A stretch of DNA of 14,380 nt from Massilia sp. UBA2709 (GTDB lineage: Bacteria; Pseudomonadota; Gammaproteobacteria; Burkholderiales; Burkholderiaceae_D), in the NCBI GenBank assembly GCA_002354135.1, contig DEKZ01000313.1:1-14380 (forward strand), read 5' to 3'. Shown here piece after piece: positions 8,382 through 14,380 of this stretch (positions within the stretch are counted from its first letter, which is position 1; the number at the start of each line of letters is the position of its first letter). The notes below the pieces were generated by a model. It was not told the DNA's origin. It searched no databases and saw only the letters and a list, made by a program, of their open reading frames with translations. The position numbers and the translations under genes are program-made.

Positions 8382-9328
8382 TTTGCCGCCACCTTGTTTT
8401 CTTCAACCGCAGCGGACGCGGGGTTCGACAGGCTCCACACGTAAGCCGCCAGCACGTGCACCTTGGGCTCGCCCAGGAATTCGCCGAAGGCCGGCATGGT
8501 GTTGGTGCGGCCTTTGCGGATGGTTTCCATGACCGTGTCGGCGCTGCCGCCGTAGAGCCAGACCTTGTCGGCCAGGTTGGGCGCGCCCAGCATGGTGTTG
8601 CCCTTCCCTTCCGCGCCGTGGCAGGCGGCGCAGGCAGCGAACTTCGGCTTGCCGAAGGTGACCTTCACCGGGTCGGCGGTCAGGCCCGACAGGTTGCGCA
8701 CGTAATGCGCGACCGCCTCGATGTCCTTGTCCGAGCCGAGCGCCGCGCCCATCGGCGGCATCTGGCCGATGCGGCCCACCATGATCGTCTTCTTGATGGT
8801 GTCCGGCTCGCCGCCGTGCAGCCAGTCGGAGTCCGTCAGGTTCGGATAGCCCTTGTTGCCGCGCGCGTCGGAGCCGTGACACTGGGCGCAGTAGTTCAGG
8901 AACATGCGTTCGCCGATGGCGCGCGCCTGCGGATCGGCCGCGACCGCCTTCAGGTCCTGGCTGGCGTAGCGCGCGAACAGCGGGCCAAAATCGCTTTCCG
9001 CCTGCTTCAGTTCGGCCTTGTACTCGCCGGTCGAGGCCCAGCCGAGTTTACCCGCATAGCTGCCCAGGCCCGGGTAGAGCACCAGGTAGCCGACGCCGAA
9101 CAGGATGGTGAGATAGAACAGGCCCATCCACCAGCGCGGCATCGGGGTGTTCAGCTCGGTCAGGTCCTCGTCCCAGACGTGGCCGGTGGTTTTCTCGGGC
9201 TGGCCGTCCTGGCCGATCTTCACGCGAAAGCGCGACTGCGACCACAGCAGGATTGCGCAGCCGGCGATCGAGGCAATCGTGATCAGGGCGACGTACCAGT
9301 TCCAGAAGCCGGAGGTGAAGTCAGACAT
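8378..9328 (-). CDS. ccoP: cbb3 oxidase subunit CcoP, di-haem cytochrome c
   Basis: This is subunit III of cbb3 oxidase (316 residues), a membrane-anchored di-haem c protein that takes electrons from soluble or bound cytochrome c and passes them to CcoO. Two N-terminal transmembrane helices (about 10-30 and 66-86) are linked by the conserved cytoplasmic loop HVWDEDLTELNTPMPRWW (50-67). Haem-binding motifs are CAQCH (147-151) and CAACH (233-237), with likely axial methionines in GQMPPMG (around 190-193) and NTMPAFG (278). The start is the ATG at 9328 (MSDFTSGFWNW), preceded by GAGGAG. It overlaps the end of ccoQ by 8 bp. An upstream TTG in frame is inside ccoQ and is not used. The two-helix form is that seen in Pseudomonas and betaproteobacteria. 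Confidence 0.95.
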
Positions 9329-9485
9329 GGTCTTTCTCCTCGTCGGCAAAGGGCAGCGCGGCGGCGCGGTCGAAGTCGCTGCTGCGCTTGAGCAGGAAGG
9401 TCCACAGCACGATGCCCATGAAGGTGGCAAACGAGACCACCGTCATCACGCTGCTCGCGCTGTCAAAGAGTTGTTCGATAGCCAT
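9321..9485 (-). CDS. ccoQ: cbb3 oxidase small subunit CcoQ (FixQ)
   Basis: A 54-residue single-span protein that stabilises the CcoNO/CcoP association. The start is the ATG at 9485 (MAIEQLFDSASSV), one base after the ccoO stop and preceded by GAGGA inside the ccoO 3' end; an alternative reading that begins 31 codons earlier overlaps ccoO. One hydrophobic helix covers about residues 12-33 (VMTVVSFATFMGIVLWTFLL), followed by the family-typical polar tail KRSSDFDRAAALPFADEE. It is cotranscribed between ccoO and ccoP and overlaps ccoP by 8 bp. The sequence is short, but position, length and tail make the assignment firm. Confidence 0.9.
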   Translation of the reverse strand: MAIEQLFDSASSVMTVVSFATFMGIVLWTFLLKRSSDFDRAAALPFADEEKDHV

Positions 9486-9486
9486 G

Positions 9487-10104
9487 TCAGTTCCTCGTCT
9501 TGATCTGGGTGCCCAGGCCTTGCAGGTAGGCGACCAGCGCGTCCTGCTCGGTCTTCCCGGCCAGCTCGGCCGGGGCATTCTTGATCTCTTCCTCGCCGTA
9601 GGGCACGGAAAGCGTCTGCATCGCGCGCATCTTCGGCACGATCTCGGCCGGGTTCAGCTTCGTTTTCGCCAGCCACGGGTAGCCGGGCATGTTCGATTCC
9701 GGGACCACGTCGCGCGGATTGTCCAGGTGGGTGCGGTGCCATTCGTCGCTGTAGCGACCGCCCACGCGGGCCAGGTCCGGACCGGTGCGCTTGCTGCCCC
9801 ACTGGAAGGGGTGGTCGTAGACGAACTCGCCGGCCACCGAGTAGTGGCCATAGCGTTCGGTCTCGGCGCGGAAGGGCCGGATCATCTGCGAGTGGCAGTT
9901 GTAGCAGCCTTCGCGGATGTAGATGTCGCGGCCCGCCAGGCGCAGCGGCGAGTAGGGCTTCAAGCCTGCCACCGGTTCGGTGGTGGATTTCTGGAAGAAC
10001 AGCGGCACGATCTCGACCAGGCCGCCGAAGGAGATCACCAGGATCACCAGGCCGATCAGCAGCCAGGGATTCTTCTCGATCCATTCATGGGTAAATTTTT
10101 TCAT
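9487..10104 (-). CDS. ccoO: cbb3 oxidase subunit CcoO, mono-haem cytochrome c
   Basis: This is subunit II of the cbb3 oxidase (205 residues), anchored by one N-terminal helix (about 13-33, PWLLIGLVILVISFGGLVEI) with a periplasmic cytochrome c domain that carries electrons to the haems of CcoN. The haem motif CYNCH is at 67-71, in the typical context GRDIYIREGCYNCHSQMIRP, and SNMPGYPWL (137-145) supplies the likely axial Met139. The start is the ATG at 10104 (MKKFTHEWIEKNPW), 17 bp after the ccoN stop, with GGAG upstream. A longer open frame that continues into ccoN is not real. Downstream, ccoQ starts after one base. Confidence 0.96.
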   Translation of the reverse strand: MKKFTHEWIEKNPWLLIGLVILVISFGGLVEIVPLFFQKSTTEPVAGLKPYSPLRLAGRDIYIREGCYNCHSQMIRPFRAETERYGHYSVAGEFVYDHPFQWGSKRTGPDLARVGGRYSDEWHRTHLDNPRDVVPESNMPGYPWLAKTKLNPAEIVPKMRAMQTLSVPYGEEEIKNAPAELAGKTEQDALVAYLQGLGTQIKTRN

Positions 10105-10121
10105 TGCGAATGACTCCAGTT

Positions 10122-11603
10122 TCAGGCGTGCGTCGGTACGCGGGTCTCGACGGCGCAGGCTTCGACGTGATCGGCCGCGTGCCGGGGCTTGTGCGGCTGC
10201 GGGATCGGCGCATCCACGTTGACGGTGCCGGCCAAGGTCTTCCAGGTGTTGAAGGCCATCAGGACCATGCCCGACAGGTAGAGGAAGCCACCCGTGAAAC
10301 GGATCACGTAGTAGGGATAGGTGGCTTTCACGCTCTCGGCGAAGGTATAGGTCAGGGTGCCGTCCGGGTTCACCGCGCGCCACATCAGGCCCTGCATCAC
10401 GCCGGCGATCCACATCGAGGCGATATACAGGACGATGCCGATGGTGGCCACCCAAAAATGGGTCTCCACCAGCTGCAGGCTCCACATCTGCTTCTTGCCG
10501 GCCAGGCGCGGCAGCAGGTAGTAGATCGAACCCATGGTGATGAAGCCGACCCAGCCGAGGGCGCCGGCGTGCACGTGGGCGACCGTCCAGTCGGTGTAGT
10601 GCGAGAGCGAGTTGATGGTCTTGATCGACATCATCGGGCCTTCGAAGGTGGCCATGCCGTAGAACGACAGCGAGACGATCAGGAACTTCAGGATCGGGTC
10701 CGAGCGCAGCTTGTGCCAGGCGCCCGAGAGCGTCATCACGCCGTTGATCATGCCGCCCCAGCTTGGCGCCAGCAGGATCAGCGAGAACACCATGCCAAGC
10801 GACTGGGTCCAGTCGGGCAGCGCGGTGTAGTGCAGGTGGTGCGGGCCGGCCCACATGTAGGTGAAGATCAGGGCCCAGAAGTGCACGATCGACAGGCGGT
10901 AGGAATACACGGGACGCTCGGCCTGCTTCGGGATGAAGTAGTACACCATGCCCAGGTAGCCGGCGGTGAGGATGAAGCCCACCGCGTTATGGCCGTACCA
11001 CCACTGGATCATGGCGTCCTGCACGCCGGCGTAGACGGAGTAGGACTTGAAGGCCGAGACGGGAACCACCGCGCCGTTGACGATGTGGAGCACCGCGACC
11101 GCGATGATGTAGGCGCCGAAGAACCAGTTCGCCACGTAGATGTGCTGGACCTTGCGCTTGACGATGGTGCCGAAGAAGACCACTGCATAGGCCACCCACA
11201 CCACCGTGATCAGGAGGGCGATCGGCCACTCGAGCTCGGCGTACTCCTTGCCGCGCGTGAAACCCATCGGCAGCGTGATGGCGGCCGCCACCAGCACCGC
11301 CTGCCAGCCCCAGAAAGTAAAGGCGGCCAGCTTGTCCGAGAACAGCCGCACCTGGCAGGTACGCTGCACCACGTAATACGACGTGGCGAACAGCCCGCAG
11401 ATGCCGAAGGCGAAGATCACCGCATTCGTGTGCAGCGGACGCAGGCGGCCGTAGGACAGCCAGGGGATGTCGAAGTTGAGCGCGGGCCAGGCGAGCTGCG
11501 CCGCGATGAAGACGCCGGCGGCCATGCCGATGACGCCCCACACGACCGTGGCGATGGCAAACTGGCGCACGATCTTGTAGTTATAGTTTAGACTGCCTTC
11601 CAA
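10122..11603 (-). CDS. ccoN: cbb3 cytochrome c oxidase catalytic subunit CcoN
   Basis: This is the catalytic subunit (493 residues, about 12 membrane helices) where O2 is reduced and protons are pumped with high O2 affinity. Ligands visible at positions two lower than in Pseudomonas stutzeri CcoN are His58 (low-spin haem b, RLRPLHTN), His205, His255 and His256 (CuB, WWYGHN and AGPHHLHY), Tyr249 (the cross-linked tyrosine), and His343 and His345 (haems b3 and b, AHVHAGALGW). Glu321 in FEGPMMS is also conserved. The start is a TTG at 11603 (encoding MEGSLNYNYKIVRQF) with GGGAG six bases upstream. The next Met is residue 27, inside helix 1, so TTG is the only credible start. It is first in ccoNOQPGH, with an FNR box 66 bp upstream. 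Confidence 0.96.
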   Translation of the reverse strand: MEGSLNYNYKIVRQFAIATVVWGVIGMAAGVFIAAQLAWPALNFDIPWLSYGRLRPLHTNAVIFAFGICGLFATSYYVVQRTCQVRLFSDKLAAFTFWGWQAVLVAAAITLPMGFTRGKEYAELEWPIALLITVVWVAYAVVFFGTIVKRKVQHIYVANWFFGAYIIAVAVLHIVNGAVVPVSAFKSYSVYAGVQDAMIQWWYGHNAVGFILTAGYLGMVYYFIPKQAERPVYSYRLSIVHFWALIFTYMWAGPHHLHYTALPDWTQSLGMVFSLILLAPSWGGMINGVMTLSGAWHKLRSDPILKFLIVSLSFYGMATFEGPMMSIKTINSLSHYTDWTVAHVHAGALGWVGFITMGSIYYLLPRLAGKKQMWSLQLVETHFWVATIGIVLYIASMWIAGVMQGLMWRAVNPDGTLTYTFAESVKATYPYYVIRFTGGFLYLSGMVLMAFNTWKTLAGTVNVDAPIPQPHKPRHAADHVEACAVETRVPTHA

Positions 11604-11641
11604 GATATTCTCCCGATGGATTGACTGCGATCACAGCCGGG

Positions 11642-11647
11642 AGAGTA
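11642..11647 (-). promoter_or_regulatory. Candidate -10 element of the ccoN promoter
   Basis: TACTCT on the minus strand is a weak -10 by itself, but its centre lies exactly 32 bp from the centre of the FNR box. That is the spacing of class II FNR-activated promoters, where the box is centred at -41.5 and replaces the -35. The implied start site is near 11635, giving a leader of about 32 bases. No good -35 exists. Confidence 0.5.
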
Positions 11648-11669
11648 GTTTTCTGGACCTTAAAAATCC

Positions 11670-11683
11670 TTGATGTGAATCAA
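11670..11683 (-). promoter_or_regulatory. Perfect FNR/ANR box upstream of ccoN
   Basis: TTGATGTGAATCAA matches the TTGAT-N4-ATCAA consensus at all ten positions. It lies 66 bp before the ccoN start and is correctly placed for class II activation. The Fnr-type protein encoded at 2789-3556 has the E-x-x-S-R recognition helix for this site, so anaerobic or low-oxygen activation of ccoNOQPGH is strongly expected. Confidence 0.9.
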
Positions 11684-11712
11684 AATGTTCAGTTTCACTG
11701 GGGATACAGGGC

Positions 11713-11899
11713 GTAGGGTGGGCCCTCCGTGCCCACGCGGAACGATGATCTGTGTTAGCGGGTCCAAGGCAAGACGTTAGCGCCGCAGAAAATGGACGCG
11801 CCACGGAGCGAATCGTCCAGGCGGCCGGCTTCGGATGCGCACGTAACGCGTGGGCAGTGGGGTTGGCTAAATGCCAGCACCACAAAGTGCCCACCCTAC
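11713..11899. repeat. REPIN-like inverted pair of hairpin repeats, copy 3
   Basis: The left arm (11713-11740) is GTAGGGTGGGCCC-TCC-GTGCCCACGCGG, with its inner stem slightly decayed. The right arm (11847-11899) is the long form also seen in copy 1: CGCGTGGGCA, then a nested hairpin GTGGGGTTGGC-TAAAT-GCCAGCACCAC, then AAAGTGCCCACCCTAC. The 106-bp interior is unrelated by eye to the other two. With the ccoN promoter it makes up the 330-bp gap 11604-11933. The right arm ends about 24 bp before the ribosome binding site of the DksA-like gene, so it lies in that gene's promoter or leader. I see no convincing promoter for the DksA-like gene outside the repeat. Confidence 0.75.
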
Positions 11900-11933
11900 C
11901 GTCCCCGTTCCCACTCATCGACAGGAAGACCCA

Positions 11934-12329
11934 ATGCCCATCTCGCAATCCCTGCACGACGAAGTCTCGAAACGCCTGCAGCAAGCCCGTGAAGAAACGC
12001 TCGCCACGGTCCGCACCCGTACCGACACCGACGGCGACACCCCACCCCAGATCAGCCCGAGCGCCCACATGGCCATCGGCGACGACGCGCCCGAAGCCGA
12101 AATGACGGCCCACGACGAACAGCATTTCGCCGACCACGAGACCGCCTTGCTGCACGAGATCGATGCCGCCATCGGCCGCCTCGAATCGGGCGGCTACGGC
12201 ATCTGCGTCTCCTGCGGCTGCGACATCCCGGAAGAGCGCCTGCTGGCCACCCCTACCGTGCAGACCTGCATCCAGTGCCAGGAGCGCATCGAGAAGGAAG
12301 GCCACACGGGGCGCGGGCCGACGATGTAA
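11934..12329 (+). CDS. TraR/DksA-family zinc-finger protein
   Basis: A 131-residue member of the TraR/DksA family, small proteins that enter the RNA polymerase secondary channel; DksA itself modulates transcription with ppGpp. The C-terminal four-cysteine zinc finger is intact: Cys91, Cys94, Cys112 and Cys115 (CVSC...CIQC), with an extra Cys96, within the typical GYGICVSCGCDIPEERL. The N-terminal part is acidic with helix-forming stretches (about 5-27 and 60-85). The DxxDxA tip motif of true DksA is not visible, so it is probably a paralogue and not the main DksA. The start is ATG 11934, with AGGAAG upstream; an earlier in-frame ATG at 11871 lies inside the repeat and is unlikely. It is convergent with the hydrolase gene (9 bp apart) and opposite in strand to the flanking cco genes. 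Its link to respiration is unknown. Confidence 0.85.
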   Translation: MPISQSLHDEVSKRLQQAREETLATVRTRTDTDGDTPPQISPSAHMAIGDDAPEAEMTAHDEQHFADHETALLHEIDAAIGRLESGGYGICVSCGCDIPEERLLATPTVQTCIQCQERIEKEGHTGRGPTM

Positions 12330-12330
12330 G

Positions 12331-12374
12331 GCCGCTTGTCAGCGGCTGCCGGCAAGCGTTGCGCAGCGCTTGCC
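12331..12374. terminator. Two tandem stem-loops at a convergent gene end
   Basis: GCCGCT-TGTC-AGCGGC (12331-12346) starts two bases after the DksA-like stop. A second stem GGCAAGCG/CGCTTGCC with an 8-base loop follows (12351-12374), inside the hydrolase C-terminal codons. They could end plus-strand transcription. Neither is followed by a T-run, so this is at best a weak or Rho-assisted terminator. Confidence 0.35.
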
Positions 12375-13763
12375 GTCATCCTTACCGAGCACGAATGCCC
12401 TGACCTCGTGCCGCGCGCAACGGTCCGCCCACAGGACGAAGTGCCCCTTGCCCGCGGCCGTGTACAGCTGGACCGGTCCGGCCGCGCGCAATGCGCCGAT
12501 GTGGCGCACGGCCGCGTCGTGCGGAGTCTTGCCATCGCGGTCGCCGTGGATGACCAGGGTCGGCGGCAGGCGCTGCGGCAATGTCGCAAACCACCCATCG
12601 CGCTTGTACAGCGGCAGCGGGGTATTCACGGCATGACCCGGCAGGCTGCTGGTGAACAGCAGCCCCGCCTCTTCCCTTTCCACCTCGGCGGCGGTACGTC
12701 CCGGCCGCAGGTTGTTCTCCGAAGCAGTGATGAGGATCACCAGCGGCGTCGATGGCGGTGACTGCGCAAATCCCCCAAAGCTCTCCATCTGCTCCTCCAC
12801 CTGCGCGATCACGGCTTGCATCCGTTCGCCCTTGCCCTGCTCGAGCTCCTTGATCAGGTAGGGGATCTGCGGCGCCGCGTCCGGAATGTCGAGCAGGTTG
12901 CCGAAGAGGAGTTTCGGATTCTTTCCAGGAACGCTGTCGAACAGCGCGGGCTCGGCTGCAGCGCGGTCGAGCAGGCGGCGGTAGACAGTGGCTGCCGGCG
13001 CACCCATCTGCCGGCTGCAGGCAGGCGACGCGTCGCAATCGGCCAGCACCTGCCGGCCGACGGCGTCGGCGACCAGCGAGCGGCTGCTGATGTCGGCCTT
13101 GTCGTCGTCCTGCATCGACACCAGGGAGTCGAGCACGACGCCGTCGACCCTCGCGGTACCGAGCGCCAGGGTGCGCAGCACCAGCTGGGTGCCGTAGGAC
13201 ACGCCGTACAGGTAGGTCTTGCCCTTGTGCGGCATGCGCTCGACCAGCAGCTTCAGGTCGTACGCGGCGTTCGTTTCCGAGAACTGGCGGGTGTAGCCGG
13301 GCTGCTCGTTCAGCCGGCGAAAGCAGCTGGCCCACTCGGCGCCGGCGAGCGCCATGCCGCCGGGCGATGCCGCCGCTTCCTCGTCCGGGCACATGCGGGT
13401 GGAATAGCCAGTGCCACGGTGATCGGGCATGACCAGGTCGAAACCGGGGAAGGCTTCGCGCACTTGCGGCAGCAGTTTGTAGAACGAGGCGCCCGATTCG
13501 CCGGGTCCGCCGGCGATGAGCCATACCTGACCACGCGACACCTCCGTCGCCGGGAACTTGCGTACGAACAGCGAGACCGGAGCGGATGGACCGTCAGCCA
13601 TTCGCGACGGGTCCGCGGGCGCCTGCTCGACCGCGCACAGGCTGCCGGCGAGGGCGGGATGACTGGCTGCATCGTCGCAGGGCTTGAACCCGGCTCCGTG
13701 GGCGGCTCCGGTAGCAGCCAGGGAAAGAAAGGCCGTAACGACTGCATGGTTCAACTGGATCAT
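12339..13763 (-). CDS. Exported alpha/beta hydrolase, TAP-like peptidase family
   Basis: A 474-residue serine hydrolase of the alpha/beta fold, close in layout to tripeptidyl-aminopeptidase-like (S33) enzymes. An N-terminal signal peptide (MIQLNHAVVTAFLSLAATGAAHG) predicts export. The oxyanion region is GGPGESG (85-91), the strand motif DHRGTGYS (114-121), the nucleophile elbow GVSYG with Ser189, the likely acid Asp408 or Asp410 (HGDRDGKTP), and the catalytic His441 (GKGHFVLW). A cap domain with several cysteines (for example Cys243 and Cys249) lies between, consistent with disulfides outside the cytoplasm. The ATG at 13763 has AGGA just upstream. It shares strand with ccoS but is separated from it by 146 bp with its own candidate promoter, so it is probably an independent gene inserted between ccoS and ccoN. 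The substrate, peptide or ester, cannot be told. Confidence 0.87.
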   Translation of the reverse strand: MIQLNHAVVTAFLSLAATGAAHGAGFKPCDDAASHPALAGSLCAVEQAPADPSRMADGPSAPVSLFVRKFPATEVSRGQVWLIAGGPGESGASFYKLLPQVREAFPGFDLVMPDHRGTGYSTRMCPDEEAAASPGGMALAGAEWASCFRRLNEQPGYTRQFSETNAAYDLKLLVERMPHKGKTYLYGVSYGTQLVLRTLALGTARVDGVVLDSLVSMQDDDKADISSRSLVADAVGRQVLADCDASPACSRQMGAPAATVYRRLLDRAAAEPALFDSVPGKNPKLLFGNLLDIPDAAPQIPYLIKELEQGKGERMQAVIAQVEEQMESFGGFAQSPPSTPLVILITASENNLRPGRTAAEVEREEAGLLFTSSLPGHAVNTPLPLYKRDGWFATLPQRLPPTLVIHGDRDGKTPHDAAVRHIGALRAAGPVQLYTAAGKGHFVLWADRCARHEVRAFVLGKDDGKRCATLAGSR

Positions 13764-13791
13764 CTCATCCTGCCGTTCGTGAAAACCCCAG

Positions 13792-13820
13792 AGAGTATCT
13801 CTAGCGAAACATATTGTCTA
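13792..13820 (-). promoter_or_regulatory. Candidate promoter of the alpha/beta hydrolase gene
   Basis: On the minus strand TAGACA (complement of 13815-13820, five of six matches to TTGACA) is followed after 17 bp by TACTCT (complement of 13792-13797), with GATACT as an overlapping alternative. It lies in an AT-richer 146-bp gap (13764-13909) between ccoS and the hydrolase, which otherwise shows no gene or clear terminator. Confidence 0.4.
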
Positions 13821-13909
13821 TTCACCATTCTCCCTGCATAAAAGGGCGGCAGGATCGCTTCAATCGGGACAGCCCGTGCAGGCAAGGCCGGCCGAGCGGA
13901 GCATCGCTT

Positions 13910-14062
13910 TCAGGACGCGCCCCGGTCGTCGTCGCGCAGCACCCGCAGCGCCGGGCCTTCCAAGTCGTCGAACTGGCCGCTGTCGGCGGCCCCGAAGAAG
14001 ACCCAGATCGCCACGGCGACCAGCACCAGGCTCAGGGGAATCAGCAGATACAGGGCTTCCAT
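13910..14062 (-). CDS. ccoS: CcoS (FixS), cbb3 oxidase maturation protein
   Basis: A 50-residue single-span protein required, in species where it was tested, for inserting cofactors into the CcoN subunit. I read it directly from the minus strand: MEALYLLIPLSLVLVAVAIW, then VFFGAADSGQFDDLEGPALR and VLRDDDRGAS. The hydrophobic helix at residues 4-23 and the signature W-x-F-x-x-A-x-x-S-G-Q-F-D-D-L-E-G-P are those of CcoS. The ATG at 14062 follows the ccoI stop after one base, and its ribosome binding site (AAGGAAATGAC) overlaps the last codons of ccoI, so the two are translationally coupled. It is separated from ccoN by the hydrolase and DksA-like genes, an unusual break. At 50 residues it falls easily below automatic length cut-offs. 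Confidence 0.93.
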   Translation of the reverse strand: MEALYLLIPLSLVLVAVAIWVFFGAADSGQFDDLEGPALRVLRDDDRGAS

Positions 14063-14063
14063 G

Positions 14064-14380
14064 TCATTTCCTTAAGCGCAGCGCATTGAGTACCACGATG
14101 GCCGAACTGGCCGCCATGCCGATGCCGGACAGCCAGGGGTTGAGCAGCCCGGCCGCCGCCAGCGGAATCGCGGCCAGGTTGTAGACGCTGGCCCAGGCCA
14201 GGTTCTGGCGAACAATCGTCAAGGTGCGCCGCGCGGTGTCGGCGGCGTCGACGAGCGGCAGCAGGCTGTCGCCCAGCAGCACGCCATCCGCATGCAATTG
14301 CGCCAGGGCTGCCCCGCCGCCCATCGCGAACGAGACGTCGGCGCCGCGCAGCACGGCGGCGTCGTTGATGCCGTCGCCGA
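14064..14380 (-). CDS. ccoI: CcoI (FixI), copper P-type ATPase, C-terminal part only
   Basis: The last 105 codons of a P1B-type ATPase; the 5' part lies beyond the window. The first visible residues are GDGINDAAVL, the GDGxNDxx hinge of the phosphorylation/ATP-binding domain. They are followed by GADVSFAMGGGAALAQLHAD, typical of copper-exporting members, and two C-terminal helices (about NLAWASVYNLAAIPLAAAG and the stretch through IGMAASSAIVVLNALRLRK, which carries the M-x-x-S-S motif of P1B ATPases). In cbb3 loci this pump, called CcoI or FixI, moves Cu(I) across the membrane for CuB assembly. The direct coupling to ccoS (1-base gap) supports CcoI over an unrelated copper exporter. The metal-binding N-terminus and the CPC motif cannot be seen here. 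Confidence 0.9.
   Translation of the reverse strand, partial: GDGINDAAVLRGADVSFAMGGGAALAQLHADGVLLGDSLLPLVDAADTARRTLTIVRQNLAWASVYNLAAIPLAAAGLLNPWLSGIGMAASSAIVVLNALRLRK

Overview
The window is high-GC DNA from a proteobacterium, most likely a betaproteobacterium of the Oxalobacteraceae (Massilia/Duganella-like). This is inferred from the gene families, from the cco gene order next to an Fnr-type regulator, and from a hairpin repeat (GTAGGGTGGGCAC...GTGCCCACGCGG) that I remember as common in that family. I could not run a search to confirm it. The region is a low-oxygen respiration island holding two terminal oxidases and an oxygen-sensing regulator.

Layout, left to right. Positions 1-2567 (minus strand) hold a cyanide-insensitive-type bd quinol oxidase: cydA/cioA, cydB/cioB and the start of a small DUF2474 protein cut by the window edge. 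A 221-bp intergenic region separates cydA from a divergent plus-strand fnr-type gene (2789-3556) that keeps all four cysteines for the oxygen-labile [4Fe-4S] cluster. A VOC (glyoxalase-fold) gene and an exported DUF885 zinc-peptidase-like gene follow on the minus strand. Next come the cbb3 oxidase genes, transcribed right to left as ccoN-ccoO-ccoQ-ccoP-ccoG-ccoH (11603 down to 6464). A perfect FNR box (TTGAT-N4-ATCAA) stands 66 bp upstream of ccoN in class II position. To the right are a plus-strand TraR/DksA-like zinc-finger gene, a convergent exported alpha/beta hydrolase, and then ccoS and the 3' end of ccoI, again on the minus strand.

How the genes work together. CcoN, CcoO, CcoQ and CcoP form the proton-pumping cbb3 cytochrome c oxidase. 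CcoI (copper P-type ATPase), CcoG (copper reductase), CcoH and CcoS assemble it. CydAB is a second, copper-free quinol oxidase. The Fnr-type protein encoded between the two loci is the obvious candidate to act at the ccoN box. No comparable box is visible in front of cydA. The usual ccoIS-NOQPGH-fnr run is broken twice by unrelated genes: hydrolase plus DksA-like between ccoS and ccoN, and DUF885 plus VOC between ccoH and fnr.

Three non-coding gaps (near 4111-4330, 6323-6454 and 11713-11899) each carry a pair of the same hairpin repeat facing each other, a REPIN-like arrangement. In two of the three pairs the right arm carries a nested second hairpin. This is the least ordinary feature of the window. 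I see no new multigene system, CRISPR array, RNA gene or insertion sequence.
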